DNA from: Myotis daubentonii
Taxonomy: Eukaryota > Chordata > Mammalia > Chiroptera > Vespertilionidae
Direction of reading: 5' to 3'
DNA length: 64,000 bases
NCBI RefSeq assembly: GCF_963259705.1
Contig: NC_081861.1
Coordinates: forward strand, 109,584,102 to 109,648,101
A program made the translations under genes and the position numbers. The notes beneath the pieces were generated by a model. The model worked only from the letters and a program-made list of their open reading frames with translations. It was not told where the DNA came from and did no database searches. Shown piece after piece: positions 1-12,436 of the stretch; within the stretch, counting starts at the first letter, position 1; every line of letters starts with the position of its first letter.

Positions 1-1366
1 TTTTTGGTGGAGTATTTAAGTGGGGTTGTTCCTCCAGCTGACCATGAGGATCAATACTGAGCAAAATGTATAAGGTATTGTATGGGAGCTGTATAAACTG
101 TATCATGTCATCTTCAAATAATGAGAGATTTACCTTCCCTCTATTTCTTAATCTTGTCTGATTGCTATGGCTAGGACATCCAGTACATTGATAATAAGAG
201 GGTGAAAGGGAGCATCCATGTCTTGTTTTTGATCTTAAGGAAAACATTTTTAGTTTTTCCCCATTGAGTATGTGTTAGCTATGGGATTGCAATATATGGC
301 CTATATTATGTTTCTTCTGTTCCCACTTTGCTGAGATGTCTTATTATAAATTGGTGCTGGGTTATATTAAGTACTTTTTCTGCATCTCTTGATATAACAA
401 TGTGATCTTTATCCTTAATTTTTATATCATGCATCGTGTTAATTGATTTGTGGACATTGTACCAAATTTGCATCCCAGGAATAAATCACACTTGATAATG
501 GTACATGATTTCTTAATATATTTGTGAATTTGGTTTGCTAATATTTTGTTGAGGACTTTTGTATCAATATCAGGGATATTGGCCTTTATATTTTTTGGAG
601 TGTCTTAATTTATTTTTGGAATTAGAATAATGCTGGCCTCATAAAATGAGCTTGGAAATCTTCTCTCCTCTTAAGTTTTTTGGAATAGTTTGAAAAGGAT
701 AGTTATTAGTTCTTTGAATGTTTGGTAAAACACACCCATGAAACCATTTGCTCAAGAAATTTTGTTTCCTGATAGTTTGTTTTTTTAATCAATACTTCAA
801 TTTAATTAATTTTAATCGGTCTATTCAGATTTTCTGGTTCTTCCTGACTTTTGAAGATTGTATATTTCTAGGAATTTACCCATTTTGCTCAGAATCAGTG
901 GTCGGCAAACTGTAGCTTGATTGAAACTTCGTGGCCCATGTGCAGAAGTCGGTATTTTGTGGAAGAGCCACACTCAAGGGGCCAAAGAGCTGCATGTGGC
1001 TCGCGAGCCGCAGTTTGCTGACCACTGACCCAGATTGTTCAATTTGTCAGCATATAGTTTTTCATTATATTTTCTTAAAATCTTTGTATCTCTGCGGTAT
1101 TAGTTGTTACGTCTTCTCTTTCATTTTTTGTTTTATTTATTTGGGTACGCTCTCTTTTTATCTTGAGGAGTATGGTTAAATACTTGTCAATCTTGTTTAT
1201 CTTTTCAAAGATCCAGTTCTTAGTTTTATTGATCTTTTGTATTATTTGTTTAATCTCTATATCATGTATTTTCACTCTAATCTGTATTCTCTCCTTCCTT
1301 CTACTTACTTTTGGCTTTGTTTGTTGTTTTGTTTCTGTCCTGAGATTTCTGGAATTGCTTCTCTAA
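1..1366 (-). mobile_element. Old antisense L1 fragment (ORF2 linker and reverse transcriptase region)
   Basis: The minus strand reads as L1 ORF2. From right to left it covers the region after the endonuclease (peptide ERTQINKTKNERED, about 1110-1150) and then reverse transcriptase sequence down to base 1. Frames are broken by many stops and indels, so this is an old, dead copy. A short hAT element splits it at 896-1027. The left end lies outside the window. The right end, near 1366, abuts ERV-L-like sequence, so this L1 or a deletion has removed the 5' LTR of the neighbouring provirus. The L1 assignment is firm; the subfamily cannot be named by eye. Confidence 0.85.
896..1027. mobile_element. 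Non-autonomous hAT element (132 bp)
   Basis: The left end starts CAGTGGTCGGCAAACTG and the right end is its near-perfect reverse complement, CAGTTTGCTGACCACTG, giving terminal inverted repeats of about 17 bp. The inside is non-coding. It shares the stretch containing ACTTCGTGGCCCATG with the longer hAT element at 63289, so it looks like a deletion derivative of that family. It lies inside the antisense L1. The flanking 8-mers are only partly alike, so a target duplication is not clean. Confidence 0.85.
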
Positions 1367-3414
1367 TCTGATTAGATTTAAAGGCACTAAAAACTCTACT
1401 TCCATTAGTAAAAAGATCACTGATACCCTATGTCATGATGTGGCAGTTGAAATACACAGAATGGTACAATTAATACTCCTAACAAAATAGAAGAGACAAG
1501 GTTTGGGGTGACCCTTCATTGACATTTTATAACATTTTTTATCAACCTTGTAAATATTCTCATTTCCACCTCAACTGTACCATAGGTTACATCAGAGTTT
1601 CTGTCCTTGTCCAAAAGAAATCGTATTTTCTCTAACTAGAGCTCTGAGATTGCTGAAAACCAAACCCAGAGTCATATTTTGTGAGTGACTCTATTATAAC
1701 ACAAATTTAGTTCCCCTATTCTTGAGTTATCTACTGTTAAGATGAGGGCATTACTGGGAAGGAATAAAATCCTTAACAGTGGAATGGAAATGTGCAGGAA
1801 GTTCCTGATGAAGCTGAGAACAATGAACTATTAAATTTTATTTAATCTTCTTTGCCAGTAGAAGCAGCTGTTTCCACCCTGTCTGAGAAGAATAACTGTG
1901 CTTTACCTGAGGAAACTGTAATAAACTCTACTGAGGTAGTTGTCCTACAATACAATGAGGATTTTTCTCCTGACCCATCCACAACATTCCTCTTTGTTTC
2001 TGGATCTATAACTGTATTAAAGTCCCATCAGACTCCAAAATGTGAGGTAAAAAAAATTACCCATGAGAAGGTACACTACACTTCAAAAGAACTACATAAT
2101 TTATACTATAGATTAACAAATCTGGGGAATATGTGGAAGAATGAATATTAAGGATATGGATAATGGTGAAAGGAACATAAAATTCGATCAGGACAAATTT
2201 TTAAAAATGGGTTTAATGAGCAGAGATCCTGGATTTCATGTTGCTACACAAGGGCTTAGAAGGGGCTCTCACAGTCTGTTTGATTGGACATGAGTAAAAA
2301 CAGCAATCAGAATATTCTGACATTGGCTAGTTGATGGTGGTGTTACTAGAAGTAAAATAAATGGAAAGTCACCTGTTACTTAATCTGTATAGTGGAAGTA
2401 TCGAGGTCTGGTGAGTAAAATCTAACTTGAATCATAAAAACAGAGGAGCATGATTCCTCAATTGATATCCACATTTGAGTCAGTTAACATACCCCAAACC
2501 CCCTGAATAAAGAAAACTGGGTCACATTGAGGAAGGGCCTTATAATGTTAATCTTTTTCCTAGTATTCATGAAAAGGACATACAGTCACCCTAATAACTG
2601 TGAATTGGGATAAAGGAAATAATCAGACTTTTGGAAAATTATTGGATATTGGCTCTGAACTGATACTAATTCAGGAGATCCACAATGTCACTGTGGTTCA
2701 CCAGACTGAGTAAGGCCTTATGGAGGTCAAGTAATCAATGGAGTTTTAGTTCAGGTGTATCTCACAGTGGTTCAAGTGTGCCCCTGAACATATCCTGTGG
2801 TTATTCTCCATTTCCAGAATGTATAATTGAAATAGGCATATTTAGCAACTGGTAGAATCCAATATTGGTTTTCTAACATGCAGAATGGTGGTTTATTACA
2901 ATATGAAAGGCCAAGTAAAAGCTGTTAGAAATGCCTCTATCTAGGAAAATGTAAACTAAAAGCAATAATCCATTCCTGAATGGATTGCAGAGATCAGTTT
3001 CACCATCAAAGACAGAGTTGGTCTTCACCACATCCTCATTTGACTTGCCTATTTGGCTTTACAGATATCATATGGATCTTGGAGAATGACAGTGGATAAT
3101 CATAAGCTTAACCAGGTGCTTACACTAATTGCAACTTCCAAACCAGATGTGACCTCATTGCTTGAAGCGAATTAATACATCCCCTGGTACCAATTTTGCA
3201 GCTATTGATCTGGAAAATGCATTTTCTCCATTTGTGTAAGTAAAGACCACCAGCAACATTTTTCAACTCTCTAGATCTATGTCATAATATAGTCTGCATG
3301 GATCTTGATCATCATTCCATTCACAAGATGTCACAGTGGTCCATTACATTTATGACATGCTTATTGGACCTACTGATCAAGAAATAGCAACTTTCTAAAC
3401 TTATTAGCAAGACT
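1367..3414 (+). pseudogene. ERV-L-like provirus, gag-like region and start of pol (RT)
   Basis: This is the 5' part of a very old class III (ERV-L) endogenous retrovirus on the plus strand. The longest open stretch, 1852-2151 (99 aa), resembles the gag side. Around 3085-3400 the sequence resembles the ERV-L reverse transcriptase region, including a peptide close to TVDNHKLNQVL and one near the catalytic segment, but frames are broken by stops and indels. No 5' LTR was found: an antisense L1 abuts the left edge. A Helitron begins at 3415 and pol resumes at 4051. The class call rests on agreement with the downstream dUTPase region and 3' LTR. The gag assignment is less certain than pol. Confidence 0.7.
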
Positions 3415-3702
3415 TCTATATATATAAAAGCCTAAGTATCCATTATGACCGGACAACCGAATGACCAGCTGGTAGCTATGACATGCACTGACCACCAGGG
3501 AGCAGATGCTCAACACAGGAGTTGCCCCTTCATGGTCAGTGCGTTCCCAGAGCCAACCTCCTGTGACTGAACAACCTCCTGCAGTTCCCCCCCCTGGCCC
3601 AGCCAACCTTCCATAGCACCCTTACCCTGGGTTGGCTGGCCCCTATCACTGGCGAGGCTGAGGGACCCCACCCATGCACAGATTTGTTCACCAGGCCTCT
3701 AG
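3415..3702 (+). mobile_element. Helibat-type non-autonomous Helitron (288 bp)
   Basis: The 5' end is TCTATATATATAAAAGCC, followed by the CACTGACCACCAGGGAGCAG motif that marks this Helitron family. The 3' end is a degenerate hairpin (GCACAGATTTGTTCACC) running into GGCCTCTAG, followed by T. It carries no replicase or helicase gene, so it would have moved using an autonomous partner. It interrupts the ERV-L pol region. The base before the TC is T rather than the usual A, so the exact left edge is uncertain. Confidence 0.8.
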
Positions 3703-3739
3703 TTTGTGTATAAAAGGGTGGGAGTTAAATATGAGAAAA

Positions 3740-4050
3740 CTAGCAGCCCATTGCACGAAGATTCATGCAATAGGCCTTCCTTCCCCTGGCTGCTGGCACC
3801 GGTTTTCCTCTGGCACCCAGGACCCAGACCTTTGGTCCGGCCACAGTGGAGAAGCCAAGCCTCTTCAGTCTTCAGTCTTCAGTCCTCTTCAGTCTTCAGT
3901 CTTCAGTCTTCAGGCTTCAGTCTTCGCTCCATGCCTGCGTATGCAAATTAACTGCCATCTTTGTTGGGTTAATTTGCATAGTCGCTCTGATTGGCTGGTG
4001 GGCACAGTGGAGTGACACCAATTTCCATGTTTCACTTTTATTAGTGTAGA
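3740..4050 (-). mobile_element. Helibat-type non-autonomous Helitron, minus strand (311 bp)
   Basis: Read on the minus strand it starts TCTACACTAATAAAAGTG and ends in the terminal hairpin plus CTAG at 3740-3743. The flanking bases are A at 3739 and T at 4051, the expected A|T insertion site. The left part carries a run of TCTTCAG heptamers. Its 5' end resembles the Helitron starting at 15411 (shared CTAATAAAAG and a doubled ATGCAAATTAAC segment), so the two are probably one subfamily. It is oriented opposite to its neighbour at 3415-3702, and 37 bp separate them. Confidence 0.85.
3861..3925. repeat. Short tandem repeat, unit TCTTCAG (7 bp)
   Basis: About nine near-perfect copies of TCTTCAG, with a few units altered (TCC, GGC), lie inside the minus-strand Helitron. 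They create spurious open frames rich in Ser, Leu and Gln on the plus strand. Confidence 0.9.
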
Positions 4051-6136
4051 TGTTAGAGGCTTTCTACCTCAGTGAAATTTCTAGAGGTCCAGTGTAGTAG
4101 GCCTCTCTGAATTTTGGAGGCAATGTATTCCTCAGTTGGATCTCTTACCCCAGGCCATTAACCAAGTGATCTGAAAAGCAGCTAGTTTCAGTATGGCCCA
4201 GAGTAATATAAGGTTCTCCAATAAGTCCAAGCTACCTATCAATATTCTTTACCACATGGGCCATATGTTTCATCAGATCCAATGGTGCTTAAAGTGTCAG
4301 TAGCAGGTAGTCATGCTGTTTGGAAGCTTTGATGACACCCTAACAGTGAATCACAACAGAAACTTAGTATTTTTTTTAACAAAACCTTGTCATCCTTTGT
4401 GGTTATCTACTCTCTTTTGAGAGAGTGCTCTTGGCCTGCTACTGAGCCTTAATAGAGACTGAATATTTAACTATGAGTCATCAATTTTCCAAGCAATCTG
4501 AGCTGCTCACCTTGGTACTATCTTTCTCACAAATCCATAAAGTTGACCATAAACAGCATACTTGATCAGATTCCAGCAAGCCCTTTAGGCATAAGTAAGT
4601 TACATGAAGAAGTGGCCCAGATGTTTAGTCATCACTTTTGCTATACTGCTTTACCTCTCTCACCCTATACTGTGTTCTCCTGGGGACTTCCCTATGTTCA
4701 GTTAACAGAGGAAGAGAGAACATGTAACTGGTTTATAGATTGTGAACCGACCCTAAAGTGGACAGCTATAGCACTACAGCTCTTTTCTGGGACATTCCTG
4801 AAGGTGATGATAAAGATAAATTCTCCAAATGGGGGAAAAAAAACATACAGTGCACCTGGCTGCTCAATATATTTGGAAGGAAAAATGTCCTGATGTGCAG
4901 TTTTATACTGTCTCTTAGGTTGTGGCAAATAGTTTGGCTGGATGGTCATGCAAGTTCTGGGAACATTATTGAAAAAAATTGTGACAAGGGAATTTGGGAG
5001 AGATGTATGTGGATAGATATCTTTAAATGAAAAAAATATGAAGATATTTGTATCTCATGTGAATGATCACCAAAAGATAACCTTAGTAGAGGAGGATTTT
5101 AATAATTAAATGAATAATATGACCTATTCTGTGGATACTGGTCAGCTTCTTTTCCCAGACACACCTGCCATCAGCTTGTGGGTTCACAAAGTCACTGTAG
5201 TGGTAAGGGTAGAGTTTAGGCATTTTTCTCAGCAACATGGGTTTTATTCATGAAGACTGACCTATCTATGGACACTATTGATTGTCCAATCTCCAGTAGC
5301 AGAGACAAACACTAAATTATTATAATGGCAACACTGTATTATTTCTTGAGGGTGATCAGCCAGTTACTTGGAGGTGGGTTGATTATATTGGACTGCTTCC
5401 CTCATGCAACAGACAATGTTTTGTTTTTACTGGATTAAACACTTACCTTGGATACAAATTTGTCTTCCTCTCATGCAATGCTTCTTCCAGAACTTCCTTG
5501 GACTTACACAATGCCTTATCCATTATCACGACTTTCAACATAGCATTGCTTCTGATCAAATAACTCACTAACAGCAAATGAAATGCCGAAATGGGCCCAT
5601 TCTCATAGAATTCACTGGCCTTACTAAGTTCCCCACCATTCTAAAGAATCTGGCTTGATAGAGTGGTGGAATGGCCTTTTGAAGACAGTTAAAATGCCAT
5701 AAGGTGGCAATATCTTGCAGGGTTGGAGCAATGTTCTCCATAATGTTATACATGCTCTGAGTCAGCATCTGTTTTGTGTTGCTGTATCTCCCATAGCTAG
5801 AATTCATGGATTCAGGTATCAAGGGGTGGAAATGTTAATTGTACTTATATTACTTGGAGGAACCATTAATAAAATTTTTGCTTCCTATTCTTGTGACCTT
5901 ATCCTCTGCTGGCCTATTGGTCCTAGTTCCAATGGAAGGAATGCTTCTATCAGGAGACCCCACAATAATCCCTTTGAACTGGAATTTAACATTGCCATTG
6001 GGCCTTTTTGGAATTCTCATCCTCTGAATCAATAGACAAGGAAAGGAGTGACTATGTTGGCTGGGTCAATTGATCCTGAGCACCAAGGGGAAATTAAACT
6101 ACTACCCCACAGTGGAGATAAGAAAGCATATACCTG
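4051..6136 (+). pseudogene. ERV-L-like provirus, pol: RT end, RNase H, integrase, start of dUTPase
   Basis: This continues the provirus after the Helitrons. By peptide resemblance, the order is the end of RT (about 4060-4200), RNase H (about 4590-5110), integrase (about 5150-5830) and the first part of a dUTPase-like domain (about 5940-6120). Visible short peptides include SKLHEEVAQM, QLTEEERT and SPIARIHG (about 5789-5812). The dUTPase side shows a peptide near SIDPEHQGEIKLL. Stops and frameshifts occur throughout, so nothing is functional. A dUTPase after integrase is a known ERV-L feature and no env is seen. L1-A inserted at 6137 inside the dUTPase. Confidence 0.85.
6121..6136 (+). repeat. 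Left target-site duplication of L1-A
   Basis: AGAAAGCATATACCTG is repeated exactly at 11425-11440 on the far side of L1-A. This 16-bp duplication fixes the element's limits and shows it inserted intact into the ERV-L dUTPase region, which continues at 11441. Confidence 0.95.
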
Positions 6137-6359
6137 GAAAACAAAAGGACGGTTGGAGACTGCAGCTGAAACCTCTCGCGGTGCGCCAGCTCAGCAGCGG
6201 AGACTGCGCCATCTTGGGTAGCTGTTGCCGGCGTCCAAAGATCAGCTTCTAACCTGGAAACAGGGGATCTCAAGCAGCGTGACTGCCAGACGAGCACTGC
6301 TTCTTCTCACGGAAAGCAGAGAGAGAACTACATAACCAAACACCTGGAGAAGAGAGATC

Positions 6360-7263
6360 ATGGTGAAACAAAGAAACAACCCACATATGAAAGAAAAACA
6401 GGCATCATCAGAAAAGGAAGTAAATGAAATGGAGGCAAGCAACCTGTCAGAGAAAGAATTCAGAGAAATGGCCATAAGGGGGATGAAAAAAATGGAAGAC
6501 AAATTCAACAATATATGTAGGAACCAAGAGGAAATGAAGAAGAACCAAGAGGAAATGAAGAGAAACCAAGAAGAAATGCAAAATGATATCACTGCTATAA
6601 AGAACTCAATAGAAAGCATCAACAGTAGGCTAGAAGAAGCAGAGGACCACATCAGCGAGCTAGAAGACAAGGTAGGAAAAAATACCCAAGCAGAACAGCT
6701 TCTGGAAAAAAAAAATTAAAAAGCAGGAGGAGAGCCTAAGAGAACTCTGGGACAATGCTAAATGAAACAACATCCGAATAATAGGGGTGCCAGAAGGAGA
6801 GGAAACTGAGCAAGGAATAGAAAACCTGTTTGAAAAAATAGTAACAGAAAATTTCCCTGATATAGGGAAGAAAAAACTCACACAAATCCAAGAAGCTCAC
6901 AGAGTCCCAAACAAAATGAACCTGAAAAGACCGACGCCAAGGCACATAATAATTAAATTGGCAAACACCAACGACAAAGCAAGAATCTTAAAAGCAGCCA
7001 GAGAGAGACAGAAAGTAACCTACAAAGGATCCCCCATCAGACTAGCGACCGATTTCTCAACAGAAACACATCAGGCAAGAAGGGAATGGAATGAAATATA
7101 CAAAGTCATGCAAAGGAAGGGTCTGAATCCAAGAATACTGTACCCAGCGAGGCTATCAATCAAAATTGAGGGTCAAATCAGGAGCTTCACAGACAAAAAC
7201 AGTCTACGGGAGTTTATTACAACCAAGCCAGCAATGCAAGAAATGCTAAAGGGTCTGCTGTAG
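6360..7263 (+). pseudogene. L1-A ORF1 (RNA-binding chaperone protein), broken
   Basis: ORF1 protein coats L1 RNA in the cytoplasmic particle. The first 119 codons (from ATG 6360) include a coiled coil with the repeated peptide NQEEMKKNQEEMKRNQEEM, where two extra heptad-like units look duplicated. The frame is lost at a run of A's near 6708-6716, and a TGA at 6763-6765 follows in the resumed frame. The second half (6787-7263) keeps the RRM-like and C-terminal domains, with RPTPRHIIIKL and ILYPARLSIKIEG, ending at TAG. Total coding length is about 300 codons, normal for the family. Without repair of two lesions it cannot be made in full. Confidence 0.9.
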
Positions 7264-7311
7264 ACAGAAAAAATAGGAAACAAAGAAGGAACGCAGCGGT
7301 AAAGAACAAAA

Positions 7312-10300
7312 ATGGTGACTAACAAGTTTCTATCAATAATAACTTTAAATGTAAATGGATTAAATTCCCCAGTCAAAAGGCATAGAGTAAATGAGTGGAT
7401 AAGAAAACATGACCCATATATCTGCTGTCTACAGGAAACCCACCTCAGAAAAAGAGACGCACACAGACTGATGGTGAATGGATGGAAAAAGGTTTTTCAG
7501 GCCAATGGAAGGGAAAAAAAAAAAGCCAGGGTAGCAATACTTATATCTGACAAATTAGATCTCAAAGTGAAGGACATAAAAAGAGATAAAGAAGGCCACT
7601 TCATAATACTAAAGGGAGCAGTACAACAAGAAGAAATAACTCTGGTAAATATATATGCACCCAATATAGGAGCACCCAAATACGTAAGAAATCTTCTGGA
7701 GAAGATCAAGGAAGAGATTGACAGAAATACAATCATAGTAGGGGACCTTAACACCCCATTATCACCACTGAACAAATCCTCTAAACAGAAACTCAGCAAA
7801 GAAACATCAATCATAAATGACTCACTAGATCACATGGAATTAATTGATATCTTCAGAACATTTCACCCCAAAGGCACAGAATATACATTCTCCTCAAGTG
7901 CACATTTGTCATCTTCAAAGATAGACCATATATTGGGTCACAGACAAAGTCTCTTCAAATTCAAGAAAATTGAAATCATATCAAGCATCTTCTCAGACCA
8001 CAAAGGCATAAAACTGGAAATCAACTACAAAAAAAACAATCCAGAAAAATCAAACACATGGAGACTAAATAGCATGCTATTAAACAATGACTGGGTTACC
8101 AGTGAGATCAAAGAAGAAATAAAAAGCATCATGGCAACAAGTGACAATGAAAACACAACAATCCAAAACCTATGGGACACAGCAAAAGCAGTCTTGAGAG
8201 GGAAGTTCATCGCTCTACAAGCCTACTGCAAGAAACAAGAAACAATGAGAATAAGTGACCTAACTCTACAACTTGAAGAGTTAGAAAGAAAGCAACAAAA
8301 AGAGAAAGAGAGCACTGTAAGCAGAAAGAAGGAAATAACAAAGATCAGAGCGGAGATAAATGACATAGAGACCAAAAAAAAAAAAATACAAAAGATCAAC
8401 AAAACCAAGAGCTGGTTCTTTGAAAGGATAAACAAGATTGATACACCTCTAGCCAGGCTCACCAAGAAACAAAGAGAGAGGACCCAAATAAACAAAATCA
8501 GAAATGAAAGAGGAGAAATAACAACAGACCCCATAGAAATACAAAGGATTGTTAGAAAATACTCTGAACAACTCTATCCAACAGACTAGACAACCTGGAG
8601 GAAATGGACATATTCCTAGAAATATACAACCTTCCAAAACTTAACCAGGAAGAATCTAAAAATCTCAATAGGCCAACAACTATGGAAGAAATTGAAGCAG
8701 TCATCAAAAAGCTTCCAGCAAACAAAAGCCCGGGGCCAGATGGCTTCACAGGGGAGTTTTACCAAACATTCAAGGAAGACCTAAAACCTATCCTCCTCAG
8801 ACTATGTCAAAAGATCCAAGAGGAAGGAACATTTCCCAGCTCATTCTATGAAGCCAACATCACCCTAATCCCAAAAACAGATAAAGACAATACAATGAAA
8901 GAGAATTATAGTCCAATATCCCTCATGAACATAGATGCCAAAATCCTCAACAAAATCTTAGCAAATCGGATCCAGCAGTACATCAAAAAGATCATACACC
9001 ATGACCAAGTAGGATTTATCCCAGGGATTTAAGGATGGTACAATATCCGCAAATCAATAAATGTGATACATCACATAAACAAATTGAGAGAAAAAAACCA
9101 CATAGTCATATCAATTGATGCGGAAAAAGCATTTGACAAAAATCCAACACCCTTTCTGATAAAAACTCTCAGCAAGATAGGAATTGAGGGATCATACCTC
9201 AACATAATAAAAGCCATATATGACAAACGCACAGCCAACATCATACTCAATGGGCAAAACCTAAAACCATTCCCCCTAAAAACAGGAACAAGACAGGGAT
9301 GCCCCCTCTCACCACTCCTGTTCAACATAGTACTGGAAGTACTAGTTGTTGTGATCAGACATGAAGAAGAAATAAAAGGCATGCAGATTGGAAAAGAAGA
9401 AGTAAAACTGTCCTTATTTGCAGATGACATGATACTGTACATACAGAACCCTAAAGACTCCATCAAAAAATTATTAGACTTAATAAATGAATTCGGCAAT
9501 GTAGCAGGATACAAAATTAATGCTAAGAAATCCATGGCATTTCTTTACACCAATAGTGAACTTACAGAAAGTGAAACTACAGAAGCAATCCCATTTACCG
9601 TTGCACCAAAAAAATTAAAATACCTAGGAATAAACTTAACTAAGGAGGTAAAAGACTTATATGCCAAAAACTACAGGACACTGAAAAAAGAGATAGAGGA
9701 AGACATAAACAGATGGAAGAATATACCATGTTCATGGATTGGTAGAATCAACATCATCAAAATGTCCATACTACCCAAAGCAATTTATAGATTCAATGCA
9801 ATTCCCATTAAATTACCAACGGCATATTTAAGAAATCTAGAACGAACGTTCCAAAAATTCATCTGGAATAAAAAAAAGACCCCGAATAGCTGCAGCAATC
9901 CTGAGAAAGAACAAAGTAGGTTGGATCTCAATACCAGATATCAAACTGTATTACAAAGCCACTGTTCTTAAAACAGCTTGGTACTGGCACAAGAACAGAC
10001 ATATAGATCAATGGAATAGAATAGAGACCCAAGAAATCGACCCAATCCACTATGCCCAATTAATATTTGACAAAGGAGGCAAGAGCATACAATGGAGTCA
10101 AGACCGTCTCTTCAATAAATGGTGTTGGGAAAATTGGACAGATACATGCAAAAGGATGAAACTAGATCACCAACTCACACCATACACAAAAATAAACTCA
10201 AAGTGGATAAAAGACTTAAACGTGAGAGGGGAAACCATAAAAATACTAGTGGAATCCACAGGCAGCGAAATCGCAAACATATGCCGAAGGAATTTCTTCT

Positions 10301-11151
10301 CTGATAATGCTCCTAGGGCAATGGAAACTAAAGAGAAAATAAACAATTGGGACTACATCAAAATAAAAAGCTTTTGCACAGCAAAGGAAACCATCAACAA
10401 AACAACAAGAAGACCCACTACATGGGAAAACATATATGCCAATGATACCACCAATAAGGGTTTAATTTCCAACATTTACAGGGATCTCATGAAACTTAAC
10501 AAAAGGAAGATAAACAATCCAATAAAAAAATGGACAACGGACCTAGATTGACACTTTTCGAAAGAGGACATACAGAAGGCCGAAAGACATATGAAAACAT
10601 GCTCAAAGTCACTAATTATACGAGAGATGTAAATCAAAATGACAATGCATTATCATCTCACACCTGTCAGAATGGTTATCATCAACAAATCTACAAACAA
10701 CAAGTGTTGGAGAGGATGTGGAGAAAAAGGAACTCTTCTGCACTGCTGGTGGGAATGCAGACTGGTGCAGCCACTGTGGAGAATAGTATGGAGCTACCTC
10801 AAAAAACTAAAAATGGAACTCCCATTTGACCCAGTGATCCCACTACTAGGAATATATCCCAAGAAACCAGAAACGCCAATCAGAAAGGATATATGCTCCC
10901 CTATGTTCATAGCAGCACAATTCACCATAGCTAAGATTTGGAAAAAGCCTAAGTGCCCATCAGCAGATGAGTGGATTAGAAAACTGTGGTACATATACAC
11001 AATGGAATACTATGCTGTGGTAAAAAAAAAAAAAAAGGAAATCTTGCCTTTTGCAACATCATGGATGGAACTGGAGAGCATTATGCTAAGTGAAATAAGC
11101 CAGTCAGAGAAAGATAAATACCACATGATCTCACTCATTTGTGGATTATAG
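7312..11151 (+). pseudogene. L1-A ORF2 (endonuclease and reverse transcriptase), broken
   Basis: ORF2 nicks target DNA and copies L1 RNA into the genome. From ATG 7312 (MVTNKFLSIITLNVNGLN) an open stretch of 425 codons holds the whole endonuclease, with QETHL, GDLNTPLS and SDHKG visible. A frameshift follows at about 8589. The next frame carries the reverse transcriptase with [14 protein letters not shown] and the catalytic FADDM at 9417-9431; it has one in-frame stop at 9030-9032. A second frameshift in an A-run near 9870-9880 moves to the C-terminal region, which includes the Cys-rich segment ([18 protein letters not shown], about 10694-10750) and ends at 11151. The catalytic residues look intact, so damage is limited to a few indels and stops. 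Confidence 0.9.
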
Positions 11152-11440
11152 AGAACAACATAGACTGAGAAACAGCAATCAGGTTATCAATCCCCAGAAG
11201 GAAAGTAGGGGAGGGCGGGGGTAAGGGGAAGAGATCAACCGAAGGACTTGTATACATGTATATAAGCCAAACCAATGGACATGGACAACAGGGGGATGGG
11301 AGCATGAGTGTGCGGGGCGGGGCAGGGGAGGGGGAGGTTGGGGGTTAATGGGGGGGATGAGGACACATTTGTAATACCTTAACTAATAATAATTTAAAAA
11401 AAGAAGTAAAAAAATTAAAAAAAAAGAAAGCATATACCTG

Positions 11441-12059
11441 AAACACAGGAGGTCCCATAGGGCATCTCTTATTATTACCATGCCCTGTGATTAAGGTCAA
11501 TGGAAAACTAAAATGATTCAATTCAGGCAGGACTACTACTGGCCCTTATCCTTTGGAGATGTTTTGGGTCACCTTGGTCATACAATTTGGTAAAGAACCA
11601 TGACCAACTGAGGAGCTTGCTGAAAGCATAGGGAATACCAAATGGGTAGTGGGAGAAAGTAGTTGTAAATACCAGCCATGACAATGTGATCAGATAACAA
11701 AATGAAGGCTGTAACTGTCATGAATATCTCTTCATAATTTTATTATGAATATGGTTGTGTGTGCATATAAAGATATTTCTCCCTTTTTTATCACCTTATC
11801 AAGGGACATATGATGTCTTAACTTTATATATTAATATTTAAATTATTAACTTTATGTCTTTGTATGTATGTTAAGAAGAATAAACACCACTCAAGGACTT
11901 TACCTTCTCTTCTGGGGAAGGAGTTATTAAATTATCATTTATACATAGGATGATTTTATTATGTTAGGCAGAATCATCACCTTGTTACTATATTGATTTG
12001 AAAATAAAGTATGGCTTAAGGAAATGAATATGGGTGCCAAAATAACAAAGATAAAAACT
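11441..12059 (+). pseudogene. ERV-L-like provirus, end of dUTPase and pre-LTR region
   Basis: The provirus resumes directly after the right L1-A duplication and continues the dUTPase-like reading (positions to about 11520), then runs through AT-rich sequence to the 3' LTR. No env-like sequence is visible between pol and the LTR, as expected for ERV-L. It is decayed, with no frame above 60 codons. Confidence 0.75.
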
Positions 12060-12436
12060 TGTGATGGTTAATTTTATGCATTAACTTGACTGGGCCAGTC
12101 CATGTCCAGATATTTGGTCAAACATTTATTTTAGATGTTTTTGTGAAGGTAGTTTTGGGTGAGATTAATATTTAAATCACTAGACTGAGTAAAGAAGGTT
12201 GCTGTCCCTAATGATGAGTGGGCCTCAATAAATCAGTTGAAGGTATGAATAGAACAAAAAGAATCACACTCCTCCAAATAAGAAAGAAATTTTTTCCTGC
12301 CTGATTGCCTTCAAACAGGAACATCTGCTGGCTTTCAAATGTGCACTATATGGTACGGTCTCCTGTTTTCAGTACTTAGAATTCAGACCAATATATTCTA
12401 TTGGTTTTGTTTCTTTGGAGTAACCTGAAAAATGCA
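12060..12436 (+). mobile_element. 3' LTR of the ERV-L-like provirus (MLT2-like)
   Basis: Begins TGTGATGGTTAATTTTATGC and continues with the ACTTGACTGGGCCAGTCCATG and GACTGAGTAAAGAAGG blocks that characterise LTRs of the MLT2 (ERV-L) type. It ends near TGGAGTAACCTGAAAAATGCA. At about 377 bp it is shorter than is usual for this family, so it is probably internally deleted. It sits in the expected place downstream of pol. The right boundary is approximate and no target duplication can be checked, because the 5' LTR is lost. Confidence 0.8.

Larger units (their letters stand above)
6137..11424 (+). mobile_element. L1-A, nearly complete L1 retrotransposon (5.3 kb)
   Basis: A plus-strand L1 with a short 5' untranslated region (about 220 bp), ORF1 (6360-7263), ORF2 (7312-11151), a G-rich 3' untranslated region (about 11190-11365) and an A-rich tail, flanked by an exact 16-bp duplication. 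The 5' untranslated region is much shorter than the roughly 1.05 kb seen in L1-B, so it is 5'-truncated or uses a shorter promoter. It still contains GCGCCATCTTGGG, a possible YY1-type site. Few disruptions separate it from open frames, so it is among the younger insertions here. It sits inside the dUTPase region of the ERV-L provirus. Confidence 0.95.

Noticed and set aside
3674..4049. Open frames of 67-113 codons around 3700-4050
   Set aside because: They run across two Helitron ends and the TCTTCAG array, so the frame is a product of the repeat.
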